From: Paraburkholderia dilworthii
GTDB lineage: Bacteria > Pseudomonadota > Gammaproteobacteria > Burkholderiales > Burkholderiaceae
DNA length: 64,000 nt
Direction of reading: 5' to 3'
NCBI RefSeq assembly: GCF_000472525.1
Contig: NZ_AWZT01000012.1
Span: forward strand, 86,319-150,318
A program made the translations under genes and the position numbers. Positions 60,814 through 64,000 of the stretch are shown here, in pieces (the stretch's first letter is position 1; each line of letters begins with the position of its first letter). The notes beneath the pieces are model-generated. The model did no database searches. It worked only from the letters and a program-made list of their open reading frames with translations, and was not told the origin of the DNA.

Positions 60814-61869
60814 ATGTTTGCCAAAAACTCGTGGTACGTCGCGGCATGGGCCGACGAAGTAGAAGCCCGCCCCTTCGCCCGGACGCTCCTGAACGAGCCC
60901 GTCGTCCTGTTCAGAGGCGCAGGCGGCACAGTGGCAGCGCTGGAGGACCGATGCTGTCATCGTGCCTTGCCGTTGCGCCACGGCGATGTCGTGGGAGACT
61001 GTCTGCGCTGCGCCTACCATGGACTGGAATACGACCTGAATGGGCAATGCGTCCGTATTCCCGGTCAGGACAGGATCCCGTCCAAGGCAAAGGTGAAGGC
61101 CTATCCGGTGGTCGAGCGCGACGACCTGATCTGGATCTGGATGGGCGATACCGAAAAGGCGGATGCGAACAGGATTGCGGCATACCCGTGGCATCAGGAT
61201 GGCAGATGGCGGTACAAGAAAAACACGTACCTCATTGAAGCGAACCATCTGCTGATCTACGACAATCTGCTCGACCTGACACATCTCGGCTACGTACACA
61301 AGCAGACTATCGGTGGCGATGCCGAAACTCACTTCGCGGCGACGACGAAGACGACGCGCACGGACAGCGGCGTTCGTGTCGAGCGCTGGATGCCGAATTG
61401 TGTTCCCCCGCCGACATATACCGCTGCCTTTACATTTGGCACTGATCGGGTCGACCGCTGGCAAGAAATCGAGTTCGAACCCGGACTCGTGCGGATTTTC
61501 ACTGGAGCCAAGGACGTAGGCGCTGGAGCACCGGAAGGGCAGCGTGACGGCGGATATGGCTTCCGCGGGCTGAACGCGATGACCCCGGAAACGGAAGACA
61601 CAACGCATTACTTCTGGTCGGCCGCGCATAATTTCCGCCTTGATGAGCCCTCGGTTACTGAAGAGATCTATCGAAACATCGTGGTCACATTCGGCGAAGA
61701 CAAGGAAATCATTGAGTCGCAATATCGGAGTGTGAAGCGTACTCCCGACAGGCCGTTCGTCGACATCGCATTCGATATCGCCCCAGTGCAGGCGCGTCGA
61801 CAGTGGACCGCAATGATCAAGGCCGAGTCCGCGCCGGCGTCACTCGAAGCGCAAACCGCGTCGGTCTGA
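60814..61869 (+). CDS. Rieske aromatic O-demethylase oxygenase (VanA-like)
   Basis: 351 residues from ATG 60814 (GGAG 8 bases upstream; the frame is open upstream). Rieske [2Fe-2S] ligands: Cys47-x-His49 and Cys66-x2-His69. The mononuclear iron site lies in NLLDLTHLGYVHKQ. Length and motifs fit the vanillate O-demethylase oxygenase / phenoxybenzoate dioxygenase group. Electrons come from the reductase encoded next. The substrate is probably a methoxy-aromatic acid, judged by neighbours and not proven. Confidence 0.75.
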   Translation: MFAKNSWYVAAWADEVEARPFARTLLNEPVVLFRGAGGTVAALEDRCCHRALPLRHGDVVGDCLRCAYHGLEYDLNGQCVRIPGQDRIPSKAKVKAYPVVERDDLIWIWMGDTEKADANRIAAYPWHQDGRWRYKKNTYLIEANHLLIYDNLLDLTHLGYVHKQTIGGDAETHFAATTKTTRTDSGVRVERWMPNCVPPPTYTAAFTFGTDRVDRWQEIEFEPGLVRIFTGAKDVGAGAPEGQRDGGYGFRGLNAMTPETEDTTHYFWSAAHNFRLDEPSVTEEIYRNIVVTFGEDKEIIESQYRSVKRTPDRPFVDIAFDIAPVQARRQWTAMIKAESAPASLEAQTASV

Positions 61870-61887
61870 GTTCGGGCGGAAAATATC

Positions 61888-62847
61888 ATGAGTTTGATAG
61901 TCAAAGTCACGAACAGGCAGTTGGTCGCCGAGGATGTCTGCGCGTTCGATCTGGTAAATGCGGACGGAAATCCTCTTCCGTCGTTCACCGCAGGCTCACA
62001 CATTGACGTGCATCCACCCGGCGGTCCCGTTCGCCAGTATTCGATATGTAACGACCCCAACGAAACGCACAGGTACTCGATTGGCGTACTGAAGGACCCC
62101 GCTTCTCGTGGTGGTTCGATTGCCATGCACGAACTTAGGGAAGGAACGACCCTCACGATCAGCCTGCCGCGAAATCACTTTCAGCTATCAAAGGACGCGC
62201 ATCACTCCGTTCTAGTGGCTGGTGGCATTGGGATCACGCCGCTTTTGTCGATGGCCGAAAGCCTCTACACGACCGGCGATTCATTCGAACTCCATTACTG
62301 CGCCCGCTCAAGCTCCAAGCTCGCTTTCATGGAACGCCTGAACGGCTCACACTTCGTGTCGAATGTCATCTTTCACGTTGACGATGGCGACGCTACGCAG
62401 CGTTTCGATGCCACGTCTCTCTTCAGCGCTGCAAATAATCCCGCCACTCACGTGTATGTCTGCGGGCCGGGTGGTTTCATCGATTACGTCCTGGGGGTTG
62501 CTCGCGCTGCCGGATATCGCGACGAGCTATTGCATCGCGAATATTTTGCCGCCGCAATTGAAGACACCGATGAAGAGGACCGAGCATTCCAGATTCGAAT
62601 CGCAAGCAGCGGCGAGGTGCTATCAGTCGGCGCTGACGAAACGGCCTTATCAGTACTCGCCAAACATGGCGTTCACATTCCGACTTCGTGTGAACAAGGC
62701 GTCTGCGGTACATGCCTTACGCGCGTTCTCGATGGCACACCGCTGCACAGGGACATGTTCCTGACCGATGAAGAGCGTGCGGCTGATGACCAGTTCACGC
62801 CTTGTTGTTCGCGCTCACGTTCGCCGGTGCTTGTGCTCGATCTGTAG
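61888..62847 (+). CDS. Oxygenase reductase (VanB-like, FMN and 2Fe-2S)
   Basis: 319 residues. FMN/NAD domain: RQYSICNDPNETHRYSIGVL, VLVAGGIGITPLLSM, HVYVCGPGGFIDYVL. C-terminal plant-type ferredoxin: PTSCEQGVCGTCLTRVLDG with the fourth Cys near the end (FTPCCSRS). It passes electrons from NAD(P)H to the Rieske oxygenase. The ATG is 18 bases after the oxygenase stop, so both are one operon. Confidence 0.85.
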   Translation: MSLIVKVTNRQLVAEDVCAFDLVNADGNPLPSFTAGSHIDVHPPGGPVRQYSICNDPNETHRYSIGVLKDPASRGGSIAMHELREGTTLTISLPRNHFQLSKDAHHSVLVAGGIGITPLLSMAESLYTTGDSFELHYCARSSSKLAFMERLNGSHFVSNVIFHVDDGDATQRFDATSLFSAANNPATHVYVCGPGGFIDYVLGVARAAGYRDELLHREYFAAAIEDTDEEDRAFQIRIASSGEVLSVGADETALSVLAKHGVHIPTSCEQGVCGTCLTRVLDGTPLHRDMFLTDEERAADDQFTPCCSRSRSPVLVLDL

Positions 62848-63236
62848 ATGACGCAGGAGTATGGCGTCACGCATAACAATGCGATGTCTTGCGCTCCGAG
62901 AGGAGCGGGTTCGCAGATTTAACTATGTAACTGGTCCGACGGGTTCTGTCGCAATAAGAAAAGTGCGTTGAACAATGGCCGGCATGCTGAGGACTACTTA
63001 TACCGCTAACGAGTAGAACTGCTCCGCGGGATTCTGTCCGATACCACAGTCTTTCATTTGCCAGCGCTTGCTTGGTACTAACACTAACTCCGCTGGGATT
63101 GACAGTACTCGCGGCAAGACATATCGTTAACTGAAACGGAGGTTCGCTTAAGGTTGTACTCTTCCGCTACCGGCATATGCCTCAGTTGGGCTTATGCGCC
63201 GCTTTATCCGAAGTAATAGAACCACCGGAGACACAA
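62848..63236. other. Intergenic region, no gene seen
   Basis: 389 bases between the reductase and the esterase. The open frames here are short and overlap. A palindrome GGCATATGCC is at 63172-63181 about 55 bases before the next start and might be a regulatory site. No terminator with a T run was found. Confidence 0.4.
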
Positions 63237-64000
63237 ATGAATGTCAGGATTTCGGCGATAGTCAGCGTAGCTGTTTCGCTGATGACGGCGGGGTGTGGCG
63301 ACGGGGGTGTACAAACTGCGTCGCCGCAGCAGCAGACGTTAGCGGAAATGTGCACCACCTCGACCATGCAGAAAGCAATGCCGACGGGCGTCACGGTCAA
63401 GGACATCCCAAATTTATGGACGAGCCTGCCGGCAGTATTCCGCGCGACCAAAGGAGGGGTCAACCTGCTAGCTGAGAATGCCTTGGGCGATGGTGCACCC
63501 GCCTACTGTCTGGTTACCGGGAGCTTCGTTACCAATTCCGTAACGGGCAAGACCGCAAATTTTGCAGCAGGATTTCCTGCTGCAGATAAGTGGAACGGCA
63601 AGTACCTCCAGATTGGATGCGGTGGCAACTGCGGAAACGTTGGTGAGTCGGGAGCTCCCAATCCAGCTCATCTCCGCGCTGGTTATGCGGTCTGGCAAAC
63701 CGACGACGGTCATGTAGACGGTTCCATTGCTGCAACGGGAACATCTCTCGAGTCCGACAGTAGTTGGGCCGTAAGTTCTCCAGGTGTGCAAAATACCGAT
63801 GCTGTACAGGATTATCTGCATCGCGCGGTGCATACAATGGCGGCACTTGGCCAGCAGGCAACGGCGTCTGCATACAACGTTCAGACCGTGAAGCGTTCAT
63901 ATTTTATGGGTTGCTCGGACGGTGGTCGCGAAGCGATGGTCGAAGCAACGAAGTATCCACTGGACTTTGACGGAATCGTAGCTGGCGCGCCGTATAACCC
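63237..64000 (+). CDS. Tannase/feruloyl esterase-family lipoprotein (partial)
   Basis: Starts ATG 63237 (CCGGAG 7 bases upstream) and is open to the window end: 254 codons of a protein normally ~550 long. Lipobox LMTAGC near residue 20, so it is exported and lipid-anchored. Conserved tannase/feruloyl esterase elements: GKYLQIGCGGNCG, AVQDYLHRAVHTM, YFMGCSDGGREAMVEATKYP (Ser nucleophile next to Cys, as in the family) and DFDGIVAGAPYN. It may release aromatic acids from plant esters for the oxygenase system to the left. Confidence 0.8.
   Translation, partial: MNVRISAIVSVAVSLMTAGCGDGGVQTASPQQQTLAEMCTTSTMQKAMPTGVTVKDIPNLWTSLPAVFRATKGGVNLLAENALGDGAPAYCLVTGSFVTNSVTGKTANFAAGFPAADKWNGKYLQIGCGGNCGNVGESGAPNPAHLRAGYAVWQTDDGHVDGSIAATGTSLESDSSWAVSSPGVQNTDAVQDYLHRAVHTMAALGQQATASAYNVQTVKRSYFMGCSDGGREAMVEATKYPLDFDGIVAGAPYN

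Noticed and set aside
60673..61722. 349-codon minus-strand frame opposite the oxygenase
   Set aside because: The plus strand has clear Rieske motifs; the antisense frame has none.

Overview
The window looks like part of a large plasmid or chromid-type replicon of a Burkholderiaceae bacterium (Burkholderia, Paraburkholderia, Caballeronia or Cupriavidus type). The reasons are GC-rich coding, a Rep_3 initiator with iterons, ParA/ParB, conjugation/pilus genes, a Burkholderia-type porin and catabolic cargo. The exact species cannot be read from the sequence. I saw no rRNA, tRNA or CRISPR array.

Region 1, about 1-22.2 kb, is the transfer/pilus module. A minus-strand run of closely spaced or overlapping genes (22162 down to 6523) starts with VirB8-, VirB9- and VirB10-like type IV secretion proteins. 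It passes through two lytic transglycosylases and a protein that joins VirB9/CagX-like and TcpQ-like segments, and ends with a type IVb pilus set (PilN, PilO, PilP, PilQ, PilR, PilS, PilV-like). To its left are plus-strand genes: a NERD-domain protein, a coiled-coil protein, and a protein whose C-terminus matches FlhC, the family of SetC/AcaC activators of conjugation. A 31-base sequence with a palindromic core lies upstream of both minus-strand gene sets (about 0.9 and 22.3 kb), and a perfect 22-base palindrome with the same core lies at 22501.

Region 2, about 22.5-31.5 kb, is the replication and maintenance core: a KorB/ParB-like gene with a frameshift and a C-terminal-domain paralogue beside it, a Rep_3 initiator, an iteron origin with at least nine repeats, parA-parB with candidate operator and parS repeats, a large tyrosine recombinase with a dif-like site upstream, and an HU gene followed by an HU pseudogene.

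Region 3, about 32.2-39.9 kb, is the strongest candidate for an unusual system. A tight plus-strand operon encodes a phosphoribosyltransferase-like protein, an ORC/CDC6-like AAA+ ATPase, an unrecognised Rossmann-like protein with a CARF-like T-G-T-K motif, and an N6-adenine DNA methyltransferase. A PD-(D/E)xK nuclease candidate (interrupted by an in-frame amber codon), a membrane-anchored protein and one more unknown follow. It resembles nucleotide- and NTPase-dependent conflict (anti-phage) systems combined with a restriction-modification logic.

Region 4, about 40.2-44.7 kb, is a decayed TniA-TniB-TniQ transposon. tniA carries a complete 1287-bp IS3-family insertion (TAG target duplication) and a separate frameshift; tniQ is truncated.

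Region 5, about 44.7-54.8 kb, is a hydroxyproline uptake and degradation operon: an amino-acid ABC transporter, pyrroline-hydroxycarboxylate deaminase, 4-hydroxyproline 2-epimerase, a FAD oxidase, ketoglutarate semialdehyde dehydrogenase (with a frameshift), a second proline-racemase homologue with a Ser/Cys active site, and a GntR regulator.

Region 6, about 54.8-58.2 kb, is an IS graveyard (truncated aminotransferase, IS5-, IS110- and IS6-type pieces).

Region 7, 58.2-64 kb, is aromatic catabolism: a porin, a LysR regulator, a Rieske oxygenase and reductase of the vanillate demethylase type, and the start of a tannase/feruloyl-esterase gene. A 37-base motif (32 of 37 identical) sits upstream of both the porin and the oxygenase, suggesting a LysR-controlled regulon. 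Single-base frameshifts in three genes and one amber codon may be real decay or sequence error; raw reads would tell.
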